A stretch of DNA of 5,553 nucleotides from Pedosphaera sp. (GTDB taxonomy: Bacteria; Verrucomicrobiota; Verrucomicrobiae; Limisphaerales; Pedosphaeraceae). The stretch spans positions 1 to 5,553 of the forward strand of contig JAQGPB010000569.1 in the NCBI GenBank assembly GCA_028293265.1. The letters run 5' to 3'. Below the pieces are notes generated by a model. The model was not told where the DNA came from. It did no database searches and saw nothing but the letters and a program-made list of their open reading frames with translations. This document shows positions 1 to 5,553 of the stretch, in pieces (position 1 is the stretch's first letter; every line of letters begins with the position of its first letter). Made by a program: the position numbers and the translations under genes.

Positions 1-252
1 GTCCGCAACCATCCGCACGACTCGCGCGGGGCGCTGAGTTATTTGCGGGGCGGATTGGGCGCTTACGGTTATCTCGCACATGCGTTCGCGGAGGCGGATG
101 CCGTGCGGCAGATTGCCCTGCATGTGATGGATGACAGCGTGCGGTTGCGTTGCGTCGTGCCCGAGGATGCGCTGGCCCAGGGTGGGTTGACGATTTATGG
201 CGCGGAATGCGGTCGGTACCCGGTCGCGCCCACGGTGATTATTGAATGGTAA
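1..252 (+). CDS. C-terminal fragment of an unrecognised protein
   Basis: An open frame enters from the left edge in frame 1 and ends at TAA 250-252, giving 83 codons. There is no need for a start inside the window, since the frame is open from base 1 and the first internal ATG is not preceded by a clear ribosome binding site. The visible part has a glycine-rich turn (LRGGLGAYGY), an alanine-rich helix, then alternating hydrophobic strands ending in TVIIEW, so it looks like the folded end of an alpha/beta domain. I do not recognise the family and assign no function. The next gene begins about 20 bp downstream on the same strand, so the two may be co-transcribed. That the frame is coding is fairly likely from its codon pattern and tight spacing to the next gene. 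Confidence 0.6.
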   Translation, partial: VRNHPHDSRGALSYLRGGLGAYGYLAHAFAEADAVRQIALHVMDDSVRLRCVVPEDALAQGGLTIYGAECGRYPVAPTVIIEW

Positions 253-271
253 GAGAGTGTTGGTTGCAGAA

Positions 272-1456
272 ATGAAAAATGATTTGCGTATATTACATCT
301 GGAAGACGACCGGTTTGATGCCGAATTGATGCGGCAGATATTGACGGCCAATGGTTTGGTGCGCGAACTGGTGCGCGTTGATTCGGCCGGGGGTTTCGCT
401 GCGGAATTGGACCGCGAACCGTTTGATTTGATCCTCTCGGACTATACCCTCCCCTCGTTCAACGGCATGGAGGCGCTGGCCATGGCCCGGCAAAAGCAGC
501 CGGACACGCCGTTTATTTTTGTTTCCGGGACCATTGATGAGGAACTCGCGGTGGAAAGCCTCAAACAGGGCGCCGCCGATTATGTTTTCAAAAACCGCCT
601 GTCGCGCCTGGTGCCGGCGGTCCGGCGGGCGTCGCAAAGTGTGGAGGAGCGGGAGGAAAACCGGCGCGCGGAAGAAGCCATGCGCCAGTCGGAGCATAAA
701 TATCGCCAGGTGTTCGAGACGATGAGCGACGCGGCCTTTTTGACCGATCTTTCCACTGGCCGCGTGCTGGATGCCAACAAAGAAGCCGAGTTGCTGCTGG
801 GACGCGCCCGCTCCGAAATCATCGGGTTGAACCTCACGCGCTTTCACGCGCCAGCCGGGTTCGAGACGTGTCGCGAAGCTCTGGCGGGCGTGCTTTCCGG
901 CAATACCGCCGCGGACATCGAAAGCGAAATCATTCGCAAGGATGGAACGCATGTGCCGGTGGAAATCCGCGCGAACACCCTGGTGCTCTACGGGCGGCGG
1001 TTGATTCTTGGCTTGTATCGCGATGTTGCGGCGCGCAAACAGGCTGAGGAACGGATTCGCGAGCAGAACAAGCTGCTCGACCTGGTGCCGGATGCCATCC
1101 TGGTGCGCGACTTGGAGGGACGGATACAGTATTGGAGCGAAGGAGCGGCCCATTTATACGGCTGGTCGCGCGACGAAGCACTGGGCCGGAATACCAGGGA
1201 ACTGCTCTATCACGACACCTCGGAGTTTGAAGCAGCCTCTCGCACGATCCTTAAAGACGGGGAATGGCAGGGAGAGTTGCACCAAGTGGACCGGGAAAAC
1301 CACGAAATCCTCGTCCATAGCCGTTGGACTCTGATGCGCAATGAACAGGGTGAACCCCAATCCATCCTGCTGGTGAATTCCCATGTCACCGAGTCGGCGC
1401 CCAATCGCCTGCATCGGCAAGGCCGGCACGCGAGAACCATGCACGGATTGCGGTAA
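272..1456 (+). CDS. Response regulator with two PAS sensor domains (REC-PAS-PAS), no output domain
   Basis: This 394-residue protein probably acts in cytoplasmic two-component signalling. Residues 5-118 form a REC receiver domain: acidic pocket E11-D12-D13, phospho-acceptor D57 in LILSDYTLP, S85 in FVSGT and the conserved lysine K107 in YVFKN. A charged linker helix (about 118-140) leads to PAS domain 1 (about 140-260) and PAS domain 2 (about 264-374), which ends in the usual strand plus a VTE motif. In many relatives a histidine kinase (DHp and ATPase) follows here. This protein instead has 20 arginine- and histidine-rich residues with no H-box, then stops. No signal peptide or membrane segment is seen. 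I chose ATG 272 because the REC first strand begins five residues later; the frame could also open at TTG 242, overlapping the previous gene, or at GTG 257. An AAGAGAG at 251-257 is a rather distant ribosome site for 272. Partner kinase and ligand are unknown. Confidence 0.85.
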   Translation: MKNDLRILHLEDDRFDAELMRQILTANGLVRELVRVDSAGGFAAELDREPFDLILSDYTLPSFNGMEALAMARQKQPDTPFIFVSGTIDEELAVESLKQGAADYVFKNRLSRLVPAVRRASQSVEEREENRRAEEAMRQSEHKYRQVFETMSDAAFLTDLSTGRVLDANKEAELLLGRARSEIIGLNLTRFHAPAGFETCREALAGVLSGNTAADIESEIIRKDGTHVPVEIRANTLVLYGRRLILGLYRDVAARKQAEERIREQNKLLDLVPDAILVRDLEGRIQYWSEGAAHLYGWSRDEALGRNTRELLYHDTSEFEAASRTILKDGEWQGELHQVDRENHEILVHSRWTLMRNEQGEPQSILLVNSHVTESAPNRLHRQGRHARTMHGLR

Positions 1457-1458
1457 AT

Positions 1459-1481
1459 CCAATGGGGGAAGACCCCATTGG
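1459..1481 (+). other. Perfect 9-bp stem-loop just after the REC-PAS-PAS stop
   Basis: CCAATGGGG (1459-1467) and CCCCATTGG (1473-1481) are exact reverse complements separated by the 5-base loop GAAGA. The stem starts two bases after the TAA of the upstream gene. No T-run follows on the + strand; the next bases are G- and A-rich, so this is not a textbook intrinsic terminator. It may stabilise or define the 3' end of the upstream mRNA, or attenuate reading into the downstream gene. On the minus strand the T-run lies on the wrong side for termination. Confidence 0.5.
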
Positions 1482-1512
1482 CCGGGGGAAAAAACAGGGT
1501 GTATTTTCTCGT

Positions 1513-1519
1513 GGAAGGA
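1513..1519 (+). promoter_or_regulatory. Ribosome binding site deciding the DUF883 start
   Basis: GGAAGGA lies 9 bases before ATG 1529. It favours that ATG over an in-frame TTG at 1478, which falls inside the right arm of the 1459-1481 hairpin and has no comparable site. Confidence 0.6.
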
Positions 1520-1528
1520 ACCAATCTT

Positions 1529-1804
1529 ATGGAAACTGAATCAGGAAACGGCCACGGGGTCACGCTTGAGAAATTGATGAGCGATTTGAAGGTCGTAATT
1601 GAGGACGGCCAGCAGTTTTTGGAAGGCGGTGCCGATCAACTGCGCCAAAAGGCAATTTCCGGCGCCAGAGCCGCCGATGACGACATCCGCCGAAATCCTT
1701 ATCCCAGCATGGGGATTATTTTCGGACTGGGCGTCATGCTGGGAATTCTGAGCTACAGCCTGTTCCAAGGTGGAATTCAGACGTATGAGGACGAAAGGGA
1801 TTAA
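1529..1804 (+). CDS. DUF883 / ElaB-YqjD-like small membrane-anchored protein
   Basis: This is a 91-residue protein with the layout of the DUF883 family. Residues 11-45 form an amphipathic helix (LEKLMSDLKVVIEDGQQFL), a linker carries an RRNPYPSMG motif (54-62) matching the family's usual RENPW-xx-G signature, and one glycine-patterned membrane segment spans about 59-79. A short acidic tail follows. In E. coli the ElaB, YqjD and YgaM relatives are tail-anchored in the inner membrane, and YqjD has been linked to ribosome binding in stationary phase; extension of that role to this protein is inference. It is slightly shorter than the usual 100 or so residues, with a reduced helical middle. It lies 72 bp after the REC-PAS-PAS gene on the same strand and could share its transcript, although the hairpin at 1459-1481 intervenes. 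The start at 1529 is supported by a good ribosome binding site. Confidence 0.75.
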   Translation: METESGNGHGVTLEKLMSDLKVVIEDGQQFLEGGADQLRQKAISGARAADDDIRRNPYPSMGIIFGLGVMLGILSYSLFQGGIQTYEDERD

Positions 1805-1828
1805 TCCGCCGCGCATTCACGGACGGGC

Positions 1829-1891
1829 GGCGGCATGCCAAAGTTCCCAATCCTTATCAGCGAGCCCGGATGCCGCCTCAAAACTTTTTTT
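1829..1891 (+). terminator. Candidate rho-independent terminator after the DUF883 gene
   Basis: GGCGGCAT (1829-1836) pairs exactly with ATGCCGCC (1870-1877), and a run of seven T lies at 1885-1891. The 33-base loop is long and seven bases separate stem and T-run, so the fit is imperfect. Its place 24 bp after the DUF883 stop and before the arc promoter region makes termination a reasonable reading. Confidence 0.35.
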
Positions 1892-1982
1892 GCTAATGCT
1901 GCGCGGGCAACCGGGGTTTATGTGAGCAAAGATTATTTTTGTGCCGCCGAAAATTACTTTCCCTAAAAACACTTTGAAACAT

Positions 1983-2010
1983 TTGCATTTATTTTGAAGC
2001 GGGCTAAGGT
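1983..2010 (+). promoter_or_regulatory. Candidate sigma-70 type promoter directly before arc
   Basis: TTGCAT (1983-1988), a 16-base spacer and TAAGGT (2005-2010) resemble -35 and -10 boxes inside an AT-rich stretch that contrasts with the surrounding coding DNA. If used, transcription would begin at about the ATG at 2017, giving a leaderless or near-leaderless mRNA. The same TAAGGTG could instead serve as a Shine-Dalgarno sequence seven bases before the ATG, in which case the promoter lies further upstream. The sequence alone cannot separate the two. Confidence 0.3.
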
Positions 2011-2016
2011 GTTGGC

Positions 2017-3714
2017 ATGGGTGAATCAAAGAAAAAAGCGACGCCATCGCCCAAGGTCGAGACGCCAATAGAAGCTCCCTCCCCACTTGGTCAGATGCTC
2101 TCGCACGAAGAAATGGAGGCGCTGTCAGCCCTCCAGCTCGTGGATCTAATTGCCGGAAAACTTCCGCCGCAACACTCCTCCCTGATGGACCTGATCTATC
2201 TTCGCGACCGCATCACCGGCCTCGAAGAAATGAACGAACAGGCGCGTCAGGCGCTGGAAAAACTGGACGAAATTGTCGAGAAGCTCCGCTCCCCGGCATT
2301 TCGCATCGGCACTTTTTTGATGCCGGTGGAAAATGACAAGGCTCACGTCTGCATCGGCGGCACCGATTACGTCTGCCGGGTGGACCCCAAGATGCCGCTC
2401 AACAGCCTGCAAATGGGCCAGCGCGTGCTCTGTAACGAGGCTTTCGCCGTCGTGCAAGGCCTTGGCTTTGACAAGAACGGGCCGATTGTGCGCATTGACG
2501 AAATGCTCTCCGACGGCCGTCTTCGTATTGGCCAGGAAGCGGGCCTGATGTCCTTGGTGCTGCTGCGTTCCGCTTTGTTGGTGAAGGAAAAACTCAAAGT
2601 CGGCATGGAAGTGCGGCTGGATGTGAACCAGCGCGTCGCGCTGGAAGTCATCGGCATGGGCAAGCGCATCGAGCGCTCGCTCGAAACCGTCACCGAATTG
2701 CCGTGGTCGGCCATCGGCGGTCAGTCCGAGGCGGTGCGGGCGATTCGCGACACTATTGAGCTGCCATTTTTGCATCGCGATCTGTTCAAGCGTTTCGAGC
2801 ACACCGTGCCCAAGGGCTTTCTATTGCACGGGCCGCCGGGCTGCGGCAAAACCTTGCTCGGCAAGGCCACCGCCTACAATTTGCGCCAGCAAATCAAGAC
2901 TCAAACCGGCGTGGACCATCCCGAATTTTTCCTGCACGTCAAAGGGCCCGAGATTTTGAACATGTGGGTGGGCGAGTCCGAACGCCAGGTGCGCGACCTG
3001 TTCATCCAGTGCCGCGAACGTGCCCGCGATGGCGCACTCGCATTTCTCTTCATTGACGAGGCGGAATCCATCCTCGGCACGCGCCGCTCCGGCCGCTTCA
3101 ACAGCATCCTGAGCACGCTGGTGCCGATGTTCTGCACGGAGATGGACGGCTTGGAACCGTTGCAAAACGTCGTCGTAATCCTCGCGTCAAACCGCGCGGA
3201 CCTCATTGACCCGGCAATTTTGCGTCCCGGACGCATTGACCGGAAGATCAAGGTGAACCGGCCCGACCAGGCCGGGGCGCAGGCGATCTACGAAATCTAT
3301 CTGCGCGAATCTTTGCCGCTGGCCGAGCCGCGGTCGGAACTGGCGCGCGCCGTCACCGAGGCGCATTACGCCAGGACACCGTCGAACCAGTTCTTGGAAA
3401 TTGTGTTTCGCAGCGGCAAGAAAGACTTCCTCTATCGCGGCGACCTCGCCAGCGGGGCGATCATCGCGGCGGTCGTCGAACGGGCGAAGAGTTTTGCCAT
3501 CAAGCGCTCCATCGAAACCGCCCAGGAAACGCACCTCACGCGCGAGGACCTCTTGCAGGCCTTGCAGCGCGAATACGAGGAAAACGACCTCTTCCCGCCC
3601 ACGGATGTGACCGAGGATTGGTTGAAACTGACCGACTTCGATCCCGAGAACGTCATCAAGCTCGGCCCAGTGCGTCCGCTCAAAAAAGACGCGCTCGGCA
3701 GCGGAGTGGTTTGA
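2017..3714 (+). CDS. arc: Proteasome-associated AAA ATPase ARC/Mpa-type unfoldase
   Basis: This 565-residue protein is the hexameric ATPase that captures Pup- or UBact-tagged proteins and feeds them to a 20S core in the cytoplasm. Domains in order: a lysine/proline-rich N-terminal tail (1-30); a coiled coil (about 55-92) that in Mpa binds the modifier; two OB folds (about 95-150 and 155-215); and an AAA module (about 225-480). Visible motifs are Walker A GPPGCGKT (272-279), pore loop NMWVGESER (315-323), Walker B FIDE (345-348, D347 and E348), sensor-1 ASNR (390-393) and the arginine-finger region ILRPGRID (401-408). The later NQFLEIVF and SGAIIAAVVERAK stretches match Mpa closely. The C-terminus ends in GSGVV and lacks the GQYL or HbYX-like tail by which Mpa docks on the core. 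ATG 2017 is the first start; it is preceded by an AT-rich promoter-like region. The gene faces dop on the same strand across an antisense toxin-antitoxin insert. Family assignment is very secure. Confidence 0.95.
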   Translation: MGESKKKATPSPKVETPIEAPSPLGQMLSHEEMEALSALQLVDLIAGKLPPQHSSLMDLIYLRDRITGLEEMNEQARQALEKLDEIVEKLRSPAFRIGTFLMPVENDKAHVCIGGTDYVCRVDPKMPLNSLQMGQRVLCNEAFAVVQGLGFDKNGPIVRIDEMLSDGRLRIGQEAGLMSLVLLRSALLVKEKLKVGMEVRLDVNQRVALEVIGMGKRIERSLETVTELPWSAIGGQSEAVRAIRDTIELPFLHRDLFKRFEHTVPKGFLLHGPPGCGKTLLGKATAYNLRQQIKTQTGVDHPEFFLHVKGPEILNMWVGESERQVRDLFIQCRERARDGALAFLFIDEAESILGTRRSGRFNSILSTLVPMFCTEMDGLEPLQNVVVILASNRADLIDPAILRPGRIDRKIKVNRPDQAGAQAIYEIYLRESLPLAEPRSELARAVTEAHYARTPSNQFLEIVFRSGKKDFLYRGDLASGAIIAAVVERAKSFAIKRSIETAQETHLTREDLLQALQREYEENDLFPPTDVTEDWLKLTDFDPENVIKLGPVRPLKKDALGSGVV

Positions 3715-3770
3715 GTCTTCAAGTCGCCGCGACGATAAAAATGCTGCCTGTCATTCAGCGGTTAACCGGG

Positions 3771-4064
3771 TCACTTCCGCTTGCGGCCATGACCCGGATG
3801 TCTTTGTTGATGTTTTACAACCACAATGCGAATTCGATCCGGGTCAATCTGCCGGAAATAAATCACCTAGGGGAATCATGGCATCAGCGCACGCCGGACA
3901 TCGGAAGTGAGCGTCATCCAGCGGCCGGGGTTGGCGGCGATTCGAAATACCAGCCTCTCAAACTCGCCGGTGAATTCTTTTCCAAGACCCGGGCTTCGGT
4001 TCTCGTAAAAATTGCGGATGTCTTGAAGCTCTCCTTCGATGGCGGGATGATAATCAATGATCAT
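3771..4064 (-). pseudogene. RelE/ParE-type toxin gene broken by two in-frame stops
   Basis: Reading from ATG 4064 leftward, the frame gives a typical RelE/ParE N-terminal half: YHPAIEGELQDI, then NFYENRSPGLGKEF and IAANPGRW, ending at residue 62 with VRRALMP. It then meets TGA (3876-3878) and, three codons on, TAG (3867-3869). The same frame continues with VIYFRQIDPDRIRIVVVKHQ and a basic end, stopping at TGA 3771-3773. The whole is 97 codon positions, the usual length of the family, with no frameshift. The two stops fall at the R and Y of the conserved RFPY motif (the sequence reads stop-F-P-stop), so each could have arisen by a single base change, for example CGA to TGA. A functional homologue would be an mRNA interferase or gyrase poison; here the product would be a 62-residue stub lacking the C-terminal strands. 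It overlaps its antitoxin by the four bases ATGA, the usual translational coupling of such pairs. Confidence 0.85.
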
Positions 4065-4285
4065 CGGCGAAGCCGCGCCATGACCTGCTCGTGGGACAAT
4101 GCCTGCACTTGTCCGCTTTCCAATTCACGATCTCGCTCCCGGGCGAGTTTTAGCGCTGCGGCATCCTCCATCTGCACGGGTGCCTCGAATGGATCTTCCA
4201 GGCTCTCCCACAATGATTCCGCCAGCAGCGCCCTCTGTGCGGGCGGCAGGCGCAAGGCTTCGGCTGCAAGCTGCTCGATGCTCAT
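4061..4285 (-). CDS. Addiction-module antitoxin (Unstab_antitox family, PF09720-like)
   Basis: This is a 74-residue protein with the layout of the short antitoxins that pair with RelE/ParE toxins. An N-terminal helix reads LAAEALRLPPAQRALLAESL (6-25), followed by a WESLEDP turn, then a charged helix (RERDRELESGQ) and a final SHEQVMARLRR that in the family wraps the toxin. It appears full length and undamaged, unlike its partner. Its stop overlaps the toxin start by ATGA, so the two formed one operon with the antitoxin first. These antitoxins usually neutralise the toxin by direct binding and may autoregulate. With the toxin broken, it may now be an orphan that could buffer a related toxin elsewhere, which is inference. 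It is divergent from dop, with 171 bp between the two starts. No convincing promoter could be picked out in front of it. Confidence 0.85.
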   Translation of the reverse strand: MSIEQLAAEALRLPPAQRALLAESLWESLEDPFEAPVQMEDAAALKLARERDRELESGQVQALSHEQVMARLRR

Positions 4286-4456
4286 ACCGAGACACTCTAC
4301 CTCGAAATTCGGCCCGGGGAAACTCTTTTTCGATGCGTTTTGCCGGCCGCATCAAGCAGCCAGCACGGTCTTTTTTCCCCGTTGCGTTATCGCCAAACCT
4401 GTAGCAGTTTCTTTCAGTATGTTGTTTGTTTGCATTTCGCGTGGAATGTCCGGTGA

Positions 4457-5553
4457 ATGACAAGGATGATGACCCCACCACCACTCATCCAGTTTGGCAT
4501 TGAAACAGAGATCGGCATTGCCCGCGACAACGACGATGATCTTGATGTCGTCTCCGAATCCATCGCGCTGGTGCGCAGCGTCGTCGAGCCCGGCGTGCTG
4601 ATGCGCTGGGATTATGGCAGCGAAGACCCGCACGCGGACATGCGCGGGTTCCATGTGCAGGAGTTGCGCCAGGACACCGACGAATCCAATTACTACGCCG
4701 AGGATGCGGAGCGCGAACTCACCTACGTCGAAATCAAGAGCGACCTCGTGCTCGGCAACGGCGCGCGCTTCTACAACGACCACGCCCATCCCGAATATTG
4801 CACGCCCGAATGCAGCACGCTCGATGAAATCGTCGCCCAGGACCGCGCCGGCGAACGTATCCTGATGGCTTGCGCGCAACAGCTCAGCATCCAGCGCGGC
4901 CAGACCGTCCGGCTTTACAAAAACAACACCGATTTTCGCGGTCACAGCTACGGCTGCCACGAAAATTATCTCCTGCCCCGCTCGCTGCCCTGGGGCCAGT
5001 TGGCGCAGGGCGTGCAGGCCTTCCTCGTCACGCGCCAGATTTGCGCCGGCGCGGGCAAGTTCGCCATCGAGGAAGAGGACCGCTTCATCTCGCCCGCTTT
5101 CCAAATCGCGCAACGCAGCGATTTTTTCAGCGAACTCCAGAGCGTTGACACCATGCAACGGCGGCCCATCGTGAACACCCGCGACGAGCCCCACGCCAAT
5201 CCCCGTCTCTACCGCCGCTTTCACGTCATCCTGGGCGACGCCAACATGTCCCCGTTCGCGACGCGTCTCAAAATCGGCACCACCGCCCTGGTGCTCGAAG
5301 CCCTGGCGCGCGACCCGCAGCGGACCTGGCCGCAGCTCGCCGACCCGTTGGCCGCGTTGCCGGCGATTTCACGCGACCCGACTTTTCGTTGGGAAGTAAA
5401 ACTCGCGGATGGCCGCACGACCACGGCGCTTGAATTGCAACGCGAATATCTGCATGCCGTCAAATTGGTTTGTGATCTGTCCCTTCCCGCAAAGGCATCG
5501 CTCGTGGCGGATTGGGAATCGGTGCTGAACGATTTGGGAACGGATTACATGCG
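4457..5553 (+). CDS. dop: Dop-family depupylase/deamidase (5' part, runs off the right edge)
   Basis: The frame is open from ATG 4457 to the window end, giving 365 complete codons of a family that is usually about 500 residues. Dop is a glutamine-synthetase-like, ATP-dependent enzyme that deamidates or trims Pup and cleaves Pup from tagged proteins. Visible motifs: GIETEIG (14-20) with the metal-binding glutamates E16 and E18; RWDY (50-53); NGARFYNDHAHPEY (101-114), where D108 is the expected catalytic aspartate; LYKNN (153-157); SYGCHENYL (165-172); NTRDEPHA (240-247); and a GDAN motif followed by KIGTTALVLEAL. DHAHPEY is the Dop form, whereas the ligase PafA has DVGSHPEY, and an acidic insert at about 62-96 sits where Dop has its regulatory loop. 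A TGA at 4454-4456 lies directly before ATG 4457 in the same frame, so the start is 4457, 4466 or 4469; the short GGTGA before 4457 is too close to be a strong ribosome site. The 171 bp upstream are T-rich in part, but I saw no convincing promoter. Confidence 0.93.
   Translation, partial: MTRMMTPPPLIQFGIETEIGIARDNDDDLDVVSESIALVRSVVEPGVLMRWDYGSEDPHADMRGFHVQELRQDTDESNYYAEDAERELTYVEIKSDLVLGNGARFYNDHAHPEYCTPECSTLDEIVAQDRAGERILMACAQQLSIQRGQTVRLYKNNTDFRGHSYGCHENYLLPRSLPWGQLAQGVQAFLVTRQICAGAGKFAIEEEDRFISPAFQIAQRSDFFSELQSVDTMQRRPIVNTRDEPHANPRLYRRFHVILGDANMSPFATRLKIGTTALVLEALARDPQRTWPQLADPLAALPAISRDPTFRWEVKLADGRTTTALELQREYLHAVKLVCDLSLPAKASLVADWESVLNDLGTDYM

Noticed and set aside
293..1153. 286-codon minus strand open frame
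   Set aside because: It is antisense to the REC-PAS-PAS gene, whose domains are unmistakable.
2146..2802. 218-codon minus strand open frame
   Set aside because: It is antisense to arc and resembles no known protein.
3723..3738. Possible terminator after arc (GTCG-CCG-CGAC followed by an A-rich run)
   Set aside because: The stem is only 4 bp and no T-run follows on the + strand.
3759..3768. 10-bp palindrome CGGTTAACCG beside the end of the toxin pseudogene
   Set aside because: Palindromes of this length are expected several times by chance in 5.5 kb, and no matching copy was seen as a flanking repeat or attachment site.
4286..4456. Promoter or terminator for dop in the divergent intergenic region
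   Set aside because: The TTTTTT run in this stretch has no stem before it and I found no -35/-10 pair with acceptable spacing, so nothing specific is annotated.
3618..4460. 280-codon + strand open frame overlapping the end of arc and reaching the dop start
   Set aside because: It overlaps arc out of frame, runs antisense to the toxin-antitoxin pair, and its translation is low-complexity serine/arginine-rich with no family resemblance.
4352..5224. 290-codon minus strand open frame
   Set aside because: It is the complement of the clearly coding dop gene; GC-rich genes often leave such open antisense frames.

Overview
The window carries the start of a Pup/UBact-type bacterial proteasome locus, preceded by a short signalling and membrane-protein block. 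The two anchor genes are an ARC/Mpa-type AAA ATPase (2017-3714), which is the unfoldase ring of bacterial proteasomes, and a Dop-family depupylase/deamidase (from 4457, running off the right edge). The organism is most likely a Gram-negative bacterium with a fairly GC-rich genome. Verrucomicrobiota or a related lineage is my best guess, because those groups carry the UBact variant of the Pup system. This placement is an inference from gene content and protein style; there is no marker gene in the window.

Left block (1-1804, all + strand): the C-terminal 83 codons of an unrecognised protein, then a response-regulator protein with a REC domain and two PAS domains but no kinase or other output domain (272-1456). 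A perfect 9-bp hairpin follows directly after its stop. Next is a 91-residue DUF883 (ElaB/YqjD-like) protein with one membrane segment (1529-1804). A candidate terminator and an AT-richer promoter-like stretch (1805-2016) separate this block from the proteasome genes.

Right block (2017-5553): arc and dop point the same way but are 742 bp apart. The gap holds a toxin-antitoxin pair on the opposite strand: an intact Unstab_antitox-type antitoxin (4061-4285) and a RelE/ParE-type toxin (3771-4064). The toxin keeps its full-length reading frame but is broken by two in-frame stop codons three codons apart, exactly where the family has its RFPY motif. It therefore looks like a decayed toxin with a surviving antitoxin, lodged between two genes that act in one pathway.

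Working model: Dop trims or removes the ubiquitin-like modifier (Pup/UBact), and ARC recognises tagged proteins and threads them into a 20S core. The modifier, core subunits and ligase (PafA) are not in the window and would be expected beyond the right edge. The strongest points to follow up are the double-nonsense toxin, the antisense toxin-antitoxin island splitting arc from dop, and the absence of the C-terminal GQYL/HbYX-type docking motif in this ARC.
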